Source of the DNA: Gammaproteobacteria bacterium
Lineage (GTDB): Bacteria; Pseudomonadota; Gammaproteobacteria; Pseudomonadales; JAUIET01
Assembly (NCBI GenBank): GCA_030429735.1
Contig: JAUIET010000007.1
Coordinates: 1-64,000 of the forward strand
Length of the DNA: 64,000 nt
Direction of reading: 5' to 3'
Below the pieces are notes generated by a model. The model saw only the letters and a list, made by a program, of their open reading frames with translations. It had not been told where the DNA came from and did not search any database. Below are positions 8,947-17,354 of the stretch, one piece after another. Position 1 is the stretch's first letter, and each line of letters opens with the position of its first letter. The position numbers and the translations under genes were made by a program.

Positions 8947-9237
8947 ATGCAAATAGTCTACCTTGAGAGTACTCTGGAAGGATTGAACTGGCTACTCCAT
9001 TACTACTCAAAAGTATTTCCTGAAGGCGCGGCAAAAGCCTATGAGCATCGTAAAAAAGCTGAAGCGATCTTGATGCTTCAGCCAGATATTGGTGTTCGGA
9101 TTGAGGGTGCACCCCGGGCGCGCAAGTATGTAATACCCCAACCCCCCTTTTCATTTGTCTATCGTGTGAAGCCCGACCGCATTGAAATCGTATATGTACA
9201 TGATGAGCGCAGTGATCCGCGTAAGAGTAATTTGTAA
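8947..9237 (+). CDS. ParE/RelE-family toxin
   Basis: A 96-residue protein with the ParE/RelE superfamily layout: an N-terminal strand (MQIVYLES), two helices (LNWLLHYYSKVFPEGAAKAY), and the C-terminal strand pairs RKYVIPQPPFSFVYRV and RIEIVYVHDERSDP. ParE members poison DNA gyrase and RelE members cleave mRNA on the ribosome; sequence alone does not decide between them, although pairing with an RHH antitoxin favours ParE. It follows the antitoxin after 3 bases and shares its promoter. Confidence 0.85.
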   Translation: MQIVYLESTLEGLNWLLHYYSKVFPEGAAKAYEHRKKAEAILMLQPDIGVRIEGAPRARKYVIPQPPFSFVYRVKPDRIEIVYVHDERSDPRKSNL

Positions 9238-9248
9238 ATACTCAAGAG

Positions 9249-9431
9249 ATGAAAACACTAAGTACAGCAATGGAAGTCAAAAATGCGCACGGTGATGCGG
9301 TAAAGACTGGCATCGATCGAGGCTTAGAAGACATCAGGAACAGACAATTTCGAAAGTTGAATCAACAGTCGATTCGTGAAATTCTTGCCGGATTTAAGAA
9401 GGAACACAAGAAAGAGAAAAAACGCCCCTGA
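9249..9431 (+). CDS. Third small gene of the toxin-antitoxin operon
   Basis: A 60-residue basic protein, mostly helical by composition (REILAGFKKEHKKEKKRP at the end), starting 11 bases after the toxin. I do not recognise the family. The last codons form the 5' arm of the intrinsic terminator, so the frame ends exactly where transcription should stop; this fits either a real third cistron or a chance frame. Its ATG is 7 bases after an AGAG. Without homologues the coding call stays tentative. Confidence 0.4.
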   Translation: MKTLSTAMEVKNAHGDAVKTGIDRGLEDIRNRQFRKLNQQSIREILAGFKKEHKKEKKRP

Positions 9432-9448
9432 GTATTCGGGGCGTTTTT
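9417..9448 (+). terminator. Rho-independent terminator of the TA operon
   Basis: The arms AAAAAACGCCCC and GGGGCGTTTTT surround a 9-base loop, giving a GC-rich stem followed by a T run. It ends the parD/parE-like operon and overlaps the stop region of the third small frame. Confidence 0.9.
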
Positions 9449-9494
9449 GGTTGCACAGCCGAATCCTATTGCCGGAAGCGAACATACAGCTCAA

Positions 9495-9572
9495 GGGTCA
9501 GGCCTTACAACCGACATTGAAAAGGCAAGCAAAGCCCCTGTAGATTGTAAGACCTGACCCCGGGGCTTGCTT
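9495..9572. repeat. Palindromic REP-like repeat, copy 1
   Basis: The outer inverted repeat is GGGTCAGGCCTTACAA (9495-9510) with TTGTAAGACCTGACCC (9545-9560). A second, interlocked pair is AAGCAAAGCCCC (9527-9538) with GGGGCTTGCTT (9562-9572). The two pairs cannot form together, so alternative hairpins are possible. Copies 2-4 lie within 10 kb and partial copies at 50.6 and 51.0 kb. The flanks up to the next gene (9573-9777) show nothing else. Confidence 0.85.
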
Positions 9573-9777
9573 CAGCCCGAACCAGGTTCAGTGCATATGC
9601 CGTCTTTGAAACACAGTTTGATACAGCGTTCCTCGGATGAACTCAAACGCCAACACATTTAAAAAGAAAATGCATCAATACTCTAGGGGACTAATAGGGG
9701 AAGGACACTAGCCCTTGATCTAGCCGCCTAAAATAGTTCCCACCTCCTGCAACACCGACATAAAACTCTTTAGATTG

Positions 9778-12700
9778 TCACTGGGGTAAGGTTTCTGGCG
9801 GCTTTGTTAGAGAAAGCTCCAAGGAGGCTATCTTCCCGTCGCCAAGCAGCCACGCCGTAGATCCAGACAGCTCCATATTGTAGTAGGTTTCGCTAAACGG
9901 TATGACTGAAACCAGGTCCCAGTAAGCGATTGGGCGCAGCCGTGGATAGCGATATGATCGCAGTACATGGGCATCGAGAGAAAGGAGGTGCTCGTTGTAT
10001 ACCGCCAATTTTTGGCTAAGCAAATTCTGGGCAGGTAGTTCAAAGGCAGTAATTTCTGATAGCTCCGTATGTTCTCTTGATAGCGAGAATAAACGTAAGC
10101 CAGGGTCAAATGGCCAGTTCGATAGAAAAGTGTCCTCCGAACGACGCAAATAAGGCGTAGCGGATTTTAGCCAAGCAGTGTTCCCATCAAAGACGAAATA
10201 CGCGGGAATATTCGACGAGCTGTAGTCAACAAATTCTTCCAGCAGCATTGGGTTCTCTGCTTGAGTGACATCAATCACCAAGATCTTCTTATCGTAATGC
10301 CAGAGGTCTGGAACGGCGTATCCGCCGGTAACATAAAGTTTGCCACTGTGAAATTGAATCACTGAGTAGCAGGGTACACAGGTTGGAACAGCCAATTCAC
10401 TTAAATGGGCGTTGGCTAATTCGGGGGCAGATACATCATAAATTCGCAACACATCAGGTTTCGATGGATCGGGATAGTATGAACTGTAGGTATATAGCGT
10501 ATTTTCGTGGAGCGCTACGCTTTCCACATTGCTTGCCGGAATGTTTGCGATCACCAGAGGATTGTACGGATTCGAAATATCAAATACCTTCAACCGCTTT
10601 GATACGTTGCCCTCAAAGATCTCATCTTCATCGACAATGACAGCGAGAAGCTCCTCTTCTAGAGCTATGGGAGATCTTGTTGAATCTATACTGCTGACAA
10701 GGTTTAACTCGTTATTATCGGCAATCTCGTAAAGAAAAACCCGGTTTCGCAGTTGCGCTACCAAAGCGCGATCACTTACTAGAATATTCGTGCCTGACTC
10801 TGGCAACAAAGCCTGAACCACTGGCTTTGTGTAATCCAAATGCGCCAGGCCCAGGACGCTACTGATTGCATCGTCTGTTCGAATTTTTTCCCCAGCTCTA
10901 ATTATTGACGCTATGTAATATTTCAGAGTAAAGCCGTTAATGGTTCTACCGTCGTAGCGTAAATCCTCGAACAAATTCATTTCATCAACTGCTGGCGAGT
11001 ATTCTAATGATGGGCTAAGTGGCACAGCTAGCTTCAGCGCGGCTAATCGAATGGCGCTGAACTCATCCACATCAATATTGCCCCCCATACTGGCCAAACG
11101 TTCCGCAACAAGATTGAAGACAACCTCGGTCCCAAGGTTAACGTACCAAGTATCATGGAATTGATCTTGCGTGAGCAAAGCTCGAATCTTACCGGCATTC
11201 GGGATCCTGCCTGCTGGACCGGTGTCGTCGATGTTTGTTGCTGTGTCAAAGCCTCCTTCTACCGTAACAAGGTACAGGCCAGGCTCTGCCACGCACTCCT
11301 CCGGAAAACGAATACCACCCCGAGGGTAATTCAACGTGGTGGTAGAACACAGAGGTTCACCGTCAACTGCTGGATAGCGATGCAGGGTTGCCGTTGCTTC
11401 GATCAGATAATCCGAAATGCTTGCAATCCCATTGGTTGTTGGTGTGAAGTCTAGTTTCTCGAGCGTCTTGTTATATTTTAGGTAACCAGTGCCATCTGCC
11501 AATAGGCGTGTATCCGCACTGCTCGGCCCTTTGTGTTCAGTCTTTACCAGATCAGGTAGCGCATAACTATTGACGCCATTGTTTGAACTTGTGATCAGTT
11601 GTCGAATAGGCCGCTTCGTGTGCGTATCGAAGTCCGTGATGGAAACACTAGTATTCTCAACGTGTAGAGGCGCTTCGGTCACCAATTCGAAACGTGCAAT
11701 TGGCGGCGTGTTCACGGGCATATGCGGAGACCGGCGGCGATAGACCACAACATCATGTTTGTATTGCTCACTTTCGGTCAGGCTAGCATGCCCCACTAAT
11801 GTGACGTACCAGCCGTCGGTGAGAACTAGTCCAGGAAGCGGTGTGTTCTCGTCAAACTCGAGCCGATCTTCGCGAAATTCAAGCCGGTCATGTGACGCTC
11901 CTGCGGTGACCTGACGCAATTCGCCTGTGCCGTCCGGTCGCGAATCGAGAAGGTAGGTATAGCTGTCATATTCGCTTCCAACCATCTCGCTGTATTCAAA
12001 ACCGGTATCAAGCCTACTCAGTATCGACGGGCTGGAATTGTCAGCAATGTCGATCAAAAGGAGCTCTTGCGTGGAGCCTGTTTCGCGCGAGGTAAGGGCA
12101 ATGAAGCGCCCCAATGGTGCTCTCAGTTGCCTGACATCATAATTTACGGTGCCAATCGAGCTCAGCAAGTTGTTGTCTGTATACTCATAGATTTGAATGC
12201 CACGTGCGCCCAACGCAAGAGCAACTCGATTTCCAAGTACAGCTAAGTCGTAAATCTTGGGGCTCGGGACTGATGTGACAATCACCATCGGCCCGCCATC
12301 ACGATTCTCCACTACCAGCAGTCTTGTCGCCGTTGCCACCGCGAAGTGTTGCGCATCCATTCGTTGTACGAAGAGTATTTCCTCCGCAAGAGTCAGTGTA
12401 TCGTTTTCTACACCATCAAGCGGCTCACTGGATGAGATTGGAGAAAACACAGCGCGCAATGCTGGCATTTCCTTCGGCCAGTTTTCATGCACAAGATTTG
12501 CCGACAGTTTGAAACTACAACTACTACTACTTTCCAGACAGTAGTTGTCCCAGTGACTGAACTTCCAACCTGGTCGCGCGATTGCGGTATAGGTTTCTTC
12601 ATAGGCATTCACTACTTCGTTAGCGCACGGTTGCTGTTCAAGCCCGCAGTTTCTGGTGCCGCTACTGGAGCGGATGTCGCCAGAACCCACTATCTCAAGC

Positions 12701-12984
12701 GAATGTGAACCAGGTTGGATGTCGCCCGAATCCGCGATTTCAGACGGATTTGAACAAGCCACGAGGTATAGAAGTAAAAGGACAATGATTGGCCTTCGGG
12801 CCGATGTGCCCAATTCGCAAAGTCGAAGCTGTGGCGAAAGAGGTTGACTGAGATGACCCAATGATTTGCTCAGTGGAGCGATTTCCATGCGAATAATCCT
12901 GTGTGTTCGCGGCCCGCGCCTGACATGTTCCGTTTGCATGATTATCGCACTGGGGTGACTTTGAAAGCCAGCGGAGATCGACAA
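9778..12984 (-). CDS. Large outer-membrane lipoprotein with two beta-propeller-like regions
   Basis: The longest frame has 1068 residues, but a start near 12888 (MEIAPLSK) or a later TTG is likelier because the hydrophobic run and lipobox (LLLLYLVACS) sit near residue 76. The mature N-terminus has a Cys-rich module (NCGLEQQPCANEVV, NYCLESSSSCSF). A block of short repeated strands follows (about 190-480, of the LVIVD/propeller type: EQELLLIDIADNSSPSIL). The middle is helical, with YVNLGTEVVFNLVAERLA near 630. A second propeller-like block fills the end (RLKVFDISNPYNPLVIANI, KKILVIDVTQAENPMLLEE). It is paralogous to the divergent neighbour. Probably anchored in the outer membrane; role unknown. 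Confidence 0.75.
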   Translation of the reverse strand: MSISAGFQSHPSAIIMQTEHVRRGPRTHRIIRMEIAPLSKSLGHLSQPLSPQLRLCELGTSARRPIIVLLLLYLVACSNPSEIADSGDIQPGSHSLEIVGSGDIRSSSGTRNCGLEQQPCANEVVNAYEETYTAIARPGWKFSHWDNYCLESSSSCSFKLSANLVHENWPKEMPALRAVFSPISSSEPLDGVENDTLTLAEEILFVQRMDAQHFAVATATRLLVVENRDGGPMVIVTSVPSPKIYDLAVLGNRVALALGARGIQIYEYTDNNLLSSIGTVNYDVRQLRAPLGRFIALTSRETGSTQELLLIDIADNSSPSILSRLDTGFEYSEMVGSEYDSYTYLLDSRPDGTGELRQVTAGASHDRLEFREDRLEFDENTPLPGLVLTDGWYVTLVGHASLTESEQYKHDVVVYRRRSPHMPVNTPPIARFELVTEAPLHVENTSVSITDFDTHTKRPIRQLITSSNNGVNSYALPDLVKTEHKGPSSADTRLLADGTGYLKYNKTLEKLDFTPTTNGIASISDYLIEATATLHRYPAVDGEPLCSTTTLNYPRGGIRFPEECVAEPGLYLVTVEGGFDTATNIDDTGPAGRIPNAGKIRALLTQDQFHDTWYVNLGTEVVFNLVAERLASMGGNIDVDEFSAIRLAALKLAVPLSPSLEYSPAVDEMNLFEDLRYDGRTINGFTLKYYIASIIRAGEKIRTDDAISSVLGLAHLDYTKPVVQALLPESGTNILVSDRALVAQLRNRVFLYEIADNNELNLVSSIDSTRSPIALEEELLAVIVDEDEIFEGNVSKRLKVFDISNPYNPLVIANIPASNVESVALHENTLYTYSSYYPDPSKPDVLRIYDVSAPELANAHLSELAVPTCVPCYSVIQFHSGKLYVTGGYAVPDLWHYDKKILVIDVTQAENPMLLEEFVDYSSSNIPAYFVFDGNTAWLKSATPYLRRSEDTFLSNWPFDPGLRLFSLSREHTELSEITAFELPAQNLLSQKLAVYNEHLLSLDAHVLRSYRYPRLRPIAYWDLVSVIPFSETYYNMELSGSTAWLLGDGKIASLELSLTKPPETLPQ

Positions 12985-13247
12985 GATGACGGCGTTTCGT
13001 CGCGTTTTAGTGACCGCCGGTCAAGTATGGATGCTCGCAAGCAGCGCAATTTAATGCTTCAGTCCGTAACGACTATCCCGTTGTTCCGTTGTTAGAAAAA
13101 GAACAATTATGTAAAATTATCCGACAACTTACAGGATTTCCCTGATTAATTTTGCGCTCTGAGCGCCGCTCATCAACTTCACGTTTACCGCTTTAAATCA
13201 GTCGTGTAGATTCAGGTGCATATCCTCGATGCAAGAACTCATGCGCG

Positions 13248-15239
13248 ATGAAAAGGAATTCCGGCTTCATATCAAATGCCATGAAAAACTACCAGATACT
13301 ACTTAGCAGCCTCGCGATTTTGTCTTCGATAATCGCATGCTCGCATCCCCTAGAGATAAATGGCAAAGGCAGTATTTACTCCGAGAGTGGTTTGAGAAAC
13401 TGCCCGTACGAGAATCAGCCCTGTGAGAATACTGTTGTAGGGGCTTATACAGAAACTTACCGTACCTGGGCGTGGCAAGGGTGGCGTTTTAGCGGTTGGA
13501 GCAATTATTGCCTGGATAGCGCGGATGAATGCAGTTTCGATGTCGATGCAAACACCGTAAGAAAGCACTGGTCTCGTGTAATGCCACCGTTGGTTGCCAA
13601 TTTCGAACAGGTGACTTCAGAAGGCTCTGTAGGAGTACATCGTCCGGTATCCAATTCTGAGGTAACGCTGTCTCACATCAGCAATATTAATACACCCATC
13701 TGCTCCGGTACCTCTGGCATCCTGCACGGCACACTGGCCTTCGAAACGGAGTGCTTCGAACAGGAAGGGCTCTACGTTATTGCGGCTGAAAATGGCTCGG
13801 ATGATATAAGGGGTGCCGATACCCCTGTCAAGGGGCGCATGCGAGCCATATTGCCGAGGAAGCAGCTTGAGACAGGCTGGTCGGTTAATCCGCTGTCGGA
13901 AACTGCCGCCTTACTTATGCAGGAGCAAATAGAAGAGCAAGTTGCATCCCCTGATGATAATCGTTTTTGGCAGCAATACATTGCGATTGCGAAGCTGATG
14001 ATGCCACGGCTTTTCTATACTCGATATCAGTCCCGGATTGATGGGGTAGAAATGAGTAGAGGTCCTCACGATCTTCCGTATTCCAGTGTTGGTGTATTTG
14101 GGCATAGAGAAGGGTTTTACTCTGCCGCAATTGAGGCCATTCACAATGGGGAAAGTATTGCTGATATCTCCCCGCTGAAAGAAATACTGACCGGCAATCT
14201 TCTTGATATTGAGCAGCCGGTTGTGCAGGCGAAGCTGACCTCTGCAGGCAGCGATTTGCAGTTGTCTGGCAACATACTTTCTGTCACCACTGACGAAGGG
14301 GTTAATCTGTATGAAATTCGCGAAGATTCGACGCTGGCATTGGCAAGTACCATTCAATTGGAGTCGGTTCGCTTTGTTAGTTTGCAGGGTGATCGATTGG
14401 CAGTTGCGCAGAGTTTGGATGATCCGGGATCATACTCATACTCATACTCATTCTCAGCAAATAAGATTGCTATTTACGATATTTCGGATACCCGATCACC
14501 AAGGTTGATGGGGCGCGTGGTTGATCAGAACATAACTGGAATGTTAGTAGATGGTTTTCGAATTTTCTTTCATGTACAGCCGGCTAATATGGCTGGTGAG
14601 CTTCACGTCATTGACGCCTCGCCAAACACAACATTTAGTGAGGCAGGACGAGTCGATATTGAGCGGTGTGGGGGGTGCGTTAGCACAATGCAAATACATA
14701 ACGATATCTTATATGTTTTGCAGCGCCTGATAGGTGGCGATGGCGGCCCACTATTCACCAACATACAAACGATTGACGTGCGAGATGAAACTGACATGAG
14801 GCCGTTGGGTACACTTCCCGATGCCCCAAACTCCAGGCCAGAATACTTTGTGTTTGCCGGAGAATTTGCGTGGTTGAAGGCCTGGAACCCTGAATTCAAA
14901 CGGAACGGAGGTTCATTTTTACTGAACTGGCCTGGCTCACCGGAAATACGACTGATGGATCTCAGAGACCCTGCTGACTTGAAGGAGATTGAACTACCAG
15001 CACCGCCACCATTGGATATTTTAAGCAGAGACATCGCTGTGCTGAATAGATCGCTGGTAACGCTGGATGCTCACGCTATTCGAGCTTATGCCTATCCTGA
15101 ACCCCGTTCGGGAAACAATGAACACGCGTTGAGCTATCTCAACCCCTTGCATCAGACCTACTACGAAATGAAGCTTCATGGGAACACAGCATTTCTGCTG
15201 GGCGATGGCCATATTGCAACACGCGATTTGAATTTCTGA
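13248..15239 (+). CDS. Lipoprotein with beta-propeller-like repeats, paralogue of the divergent neighbour
   Basis: A 663-residue paralogue of the gene on the opposite strand. A start at 13281 (MKNYQILLSS) gives a normal signal peptide ending in the lipobox LSSIIACS. The shared Cys module follows (NCPYENQPCENTVV, NYCLDSADECSF), then the helical region (SVNPLSETAALLMQEQIEEQ) and the C-terminal propeller-like block (NKIAIYDISDTRSPRLMG, ETYYNM-like ending read as QTYYEMKLHGNTAFLLGDG). Compared with the longer paralogue it lacks the first propeller-like block of roughly 300 residues. At 14431-14455 a hexanucleotide repeat (ATACTC-type) encodes SYSYSYSFS. The 263-bp divergent gap should hold both promoters. 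Confidence 0.75.
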   Translation: MKRNSGFISNAMKNYQILLSSLAILSSIIACSHPLEINGKGSIYSESGLRNCPYENQPCENTVVGAYTETYRTWAWQGWRFSGWSNYCLDSADECSFDVDANTVRKHWSRVMPPLVANFEQVTSEGSVGVHRPVSNSEVTLSHISNINTPICSGTSGILHGTLAFETECFEQEGLYVIAAENGSDDIRGADTPVKGRMRAILPRKQLETGWSVNPLSETAALLMQEQIEEQVASPDDNRFWQQYIAIAKLMMPRLFYTRYQSRIDGVEMSRGPHDLPYSSVGVFGHREGFYSAAIEAIHNGESIADISPLKEILTGNLLDIEQPVVQAKLTSAGSDLQLSGNILSVTTDEGVNLYEIREDSTLALASTIQLESVRFVSLQGDRLAVAQSLDDPGSYSYSYSFSANKIAIYDISDTRSPRLMGRVVDQNITGMLVDGFRIFFHVQPANMAGELHVIDASPNTTFSEAGRVDIERCGGCVSTMQIHNDILYVLQRLIGGDGGPLFTNIQTIDVRDETDMRPLGTLPDAPNSRPEYFVFAGEFAWLKAWNPEFKRNGGSFLLNWPGSPEIRLMDLRDPADLKEIELPAPPPLDILSRDIAVLNRSLVTLDAHAIRAYAYPEPRSGNNEHALSYLNPLHQTYYEMKLHGNTAFLLGDGHIATRDLNF

Positions 15240-15538
15240 GCGAACTGATTATGTAAGGATGAATTAGACACGAAAAATAAGATTAGAATAGGCCGAAGCT
15301 CCCCAAGTTTAACGGCTACAAAAAATAGGCGACATTGTCGTCCAGAAGAAAAACTATAGCTAACGGAAAAATTGACAGCAGGTCACTAACGGTGTCACGT
15401 CGGGCAATGCGTATTCTGCCGAAGGTCTTCAATATCCATAGTGCCTAATACCAGACTTGGCTCCAGCTAGTGCATCTTGACAACCATGATCGATCAAACT
15501 ATCGTAATACGCCACTTAGATCGATAACCGGTTCTCAA

Positions 15539-15745
15539 ATGACATCAGTAACTGTCTCCCCAAAATTCCAGGTAGTCATACCAAAGGAAGTCCGCGAAGC
15601 AATGGGCATTGTTTCAGGGCAAAAAATTCAGGTGCTCACCTATAAAAATCGAATAGAGCTTGTTCCCATAAAGCCAATGAAAAAATTGAAAGGATTTTTA
15701 AAGGGTATTGATACAAACGTTCGAAGGGACAGTGATCGCATATGA
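15539..15745 (+). CDS. AbrB/MazE-fold antitoxin (VapB-like)
   Basis: A 68-residue swapped-hairpin AbrB protein: VTVSPKFQVVIPKEVREAMG, then GQKIQVLTYKNRIELVPI. The ATG at 15539 puts the domain at the very N-terminus, as usual; the frame is open further upstream to 15470 but without a better start. The tail after residue 45 (KLKGFLKGIDTNVRRD) should bind the toxin. Its stop overlaps the toxin start by 4 bases (ATGA), which implies translational coupling. The 299 bases upstream hold its promoter and no other feature I could support. Confidence 0.88.
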   Translation: MTSVTVSPKFQVVIPKEVREAMGIVSGQKIQVLTYKNRIELVPIKPMKKLKGFLKGIDTNVRRDSDRI

Positions 15746-16131
15746 ACGTGGTGGACTCTTCCGCCTGGCTTTCCTATTTCGCTGGTGATACCAACGCTGG
15801 CAAATTTGCAAAGCCCATTGAAGATATTGAAAAACTCCTTGTCCCGAGCATAACACTGACCGAGGTATTTAAATGCGTGCTCAGGCAGCGGGATGAAGAA
15901 TCTGCGTTCCTGGCCATTGCGCACATGGAGCAAGGTAAAATCATCCCGTTGGATGAGGAGCTCGCCCTCAATGCGGCCAGTTTTGGCGTGGCGCTTAAGC
16001 TGCCTCTCGCTGACAGCATAATCTATGCCAGCGCACGAAAGTACAATGCCGTGGTTTGGACGCAGGACACTGACTTCCAAAACCTGGAGCGTGTTAAGTT
16101 CTTCCCAAAGGCGAAAAAAGCAAAGTCGTAA
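15742..16131 (+). CDS. vapC: PIN-domain toxin VapC
   Basis: A 129-residue PIN-domain ribonuclease. The acidic metal site is visible: D5 in MNVVDSSAWLSYF, Glu in TLTEVFKCVL, Asp in LADSIIYASA, and the C-terminal Asp in WTQDTDF. VapC toxins cleave tRNA or rRNA and are held inactive by VapB. It overlaps the antitoxin by 4 bases. Downstream is a copy of the palindromic repeat family. Confidence 0.9.
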   Translation: MNVVDSSAWLSYFAGDTNAGKFAKPIEDIEKLLVPSITLTEVFKCVLRQRDEESAFLAIAHMEQGKIIPLDEELALNAASFGVALKLPLADSIIYASARKYNAVVWTQDTDFQNLERVKFFPKAKKAKS

Positions 16132-16164
16132 ACGAAATCACCTGCGCAACTGGGTCGAAAATTC

Positions 16165-16250
16165 GGGTTCAGGCCTTAAAATCGACATAGAAAAGGTAAA
16201 CAAAGCCCCTGTAGCCTGAAGGTTGTAAGGCCTGACCCCGGGGCTCGCTC
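16165..16250. repeat. Palindromic REP-like repeat, copy 2
   Basis: The same unit as at 9.5 kb: a GGGTTCAGGCCTTAAAA arm, the AACAAAGCCCCTGTAG centre, then GTTGTAAGGCCTGACCCC and GGGGCTCGCT. It lies between vapC and the convergent metallopeptidase remnant, and carries a short insertion (CCTGAAG) in the centre relative to copy 1. Confidence 0.85.
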
Positions 16251-16270
16251 CGAGTGTTTTAGCAGAGTGG

Positions 16271-17203
16271 CTAGCTGCCAGAAAATACCTTTTTACTAAG
16301 TTCGAGGTAATTCATGATTCTTCTATATTCCACGTCAGTCGCTTTTCGAACACTGTGGCGGGTGTTCACTTTGGAGGCATCAAACGGGAACGAGTAGTTA
16401 GGTATTGAGCGCTTGTATTTCTGTAGTTCCATGTTATCAAGCTCTGAGGGCGTTTTTCCAAATACCGTCGTGAAAGCAGCCAAAGAGCTGATGTCTTGTC
16501 TCAACAGTTCAAGATAATTTCGCAGTTTGTGCACGTGTTTTTGATCATCTCCTAAGGTCACAAAGTGTGTTAGCAGCCAGGCTCTTATGTACGCTGAATT
16601 TAGTAGATTCTTGTTACTGATAGAGTCCATTCTAAAACCGTCAGACACAATTTCATCCATTGGTAAATCATGCATATAGGTCGTCTTGGCTCGAGTGGTT
16701 ATCTTACCAACTCGCATAGTGCTACGCTCTGCATCAATCTTTACATTTGAGAGTAGCTCCGCCAAGCCCTCCCAGTACCACGCGAGATAGGGAATATTCG
16801 CTTAATGCTGCAGAGAATGGATGTACTCGTGCCTAACGGACACAGGCTCCGTTCGCATTCTAAAGCTAGACGGAACAACCATGAATGAGTCGTTACCTCG
16901 GGCAATAAAGAATGCTGACAGCCGGGAACCTCCTGACAATTTTTTAAACTGTCGCCTGCTTTCCAAATAGATTACAACCGTCTTTTCACTGCTCTGGAAA
17001 GAAGCGATAGTAGGGAGTTGCAAAATGCCGGCGTGAAATTGTTCCAGCTCGACTATTAACTGTTTTGACATTCGCTCAGATGCGTCGCTGTAAACGATCA
17101 GGTGGGGTGATTCATAGATGAACCACGATCGCGCTAACGAGGTGTCTGAGAGGAGCAAAAAGAAAATTACAGCCGAGAAACAGGTTTTGTTCTTACTTGG
17201 CAT
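16271..17203 (-). pseudogene. Exported zinc-metallopeptidase-like gene split by an in-frame TAA
   Basis: Two frames in the same phase are separated only by a TAA at 16802-16804. The upstream part (133 residues) has a signal peptide (CFSAVIFFLLLSDTSLA) and ends VRHEYIHSLQH, an HExxH zinc motif. Directly after the stop the same frame reads ANIPYLAWYWEGLAELLSN, the usual continuation of this protease-like fold, in which a Glu of the EGLAE stretch is the third ligand. It then runs to the stop at 16271. Read through, the protein would be about 310 residues. One base change (for example CAA to TAA) explains the break. A pseudogene is likeliest; stop-codon readthrough is a remote alternative. Confidence 0.75.
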
Positions 17204-17278
17204 GACTATTGTCGTATCTAAGCGGTCAGACGCATAGTATATACAATTACGACATTTGATTGATGTAACGGGTTCGAT

Positions 17279-17354
17279 GGCCAGGCCTTACAACCGACAT
17301 TGAAAGGGCAAGCAAAGCCCCTGCAGCTTGTAAGGCCTGATCGTGGGGCTCTTC
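17279..17354. repeat. Palindromic REP-like repeat, copy 3
   Basis: Arms CCAGGCCTTACAA and TTGTAAGGCCTGA with the conserved GCAAGCAAAGCCCCTG centre and a GGGGCTCTT tail. The tail touches the stop codon of the dehydratase-like gene (17354-17356). Placed between two genes on the minus strand, it could act as an RNA hairpin at the 3' end of that transcript. Confidence 0.85.
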
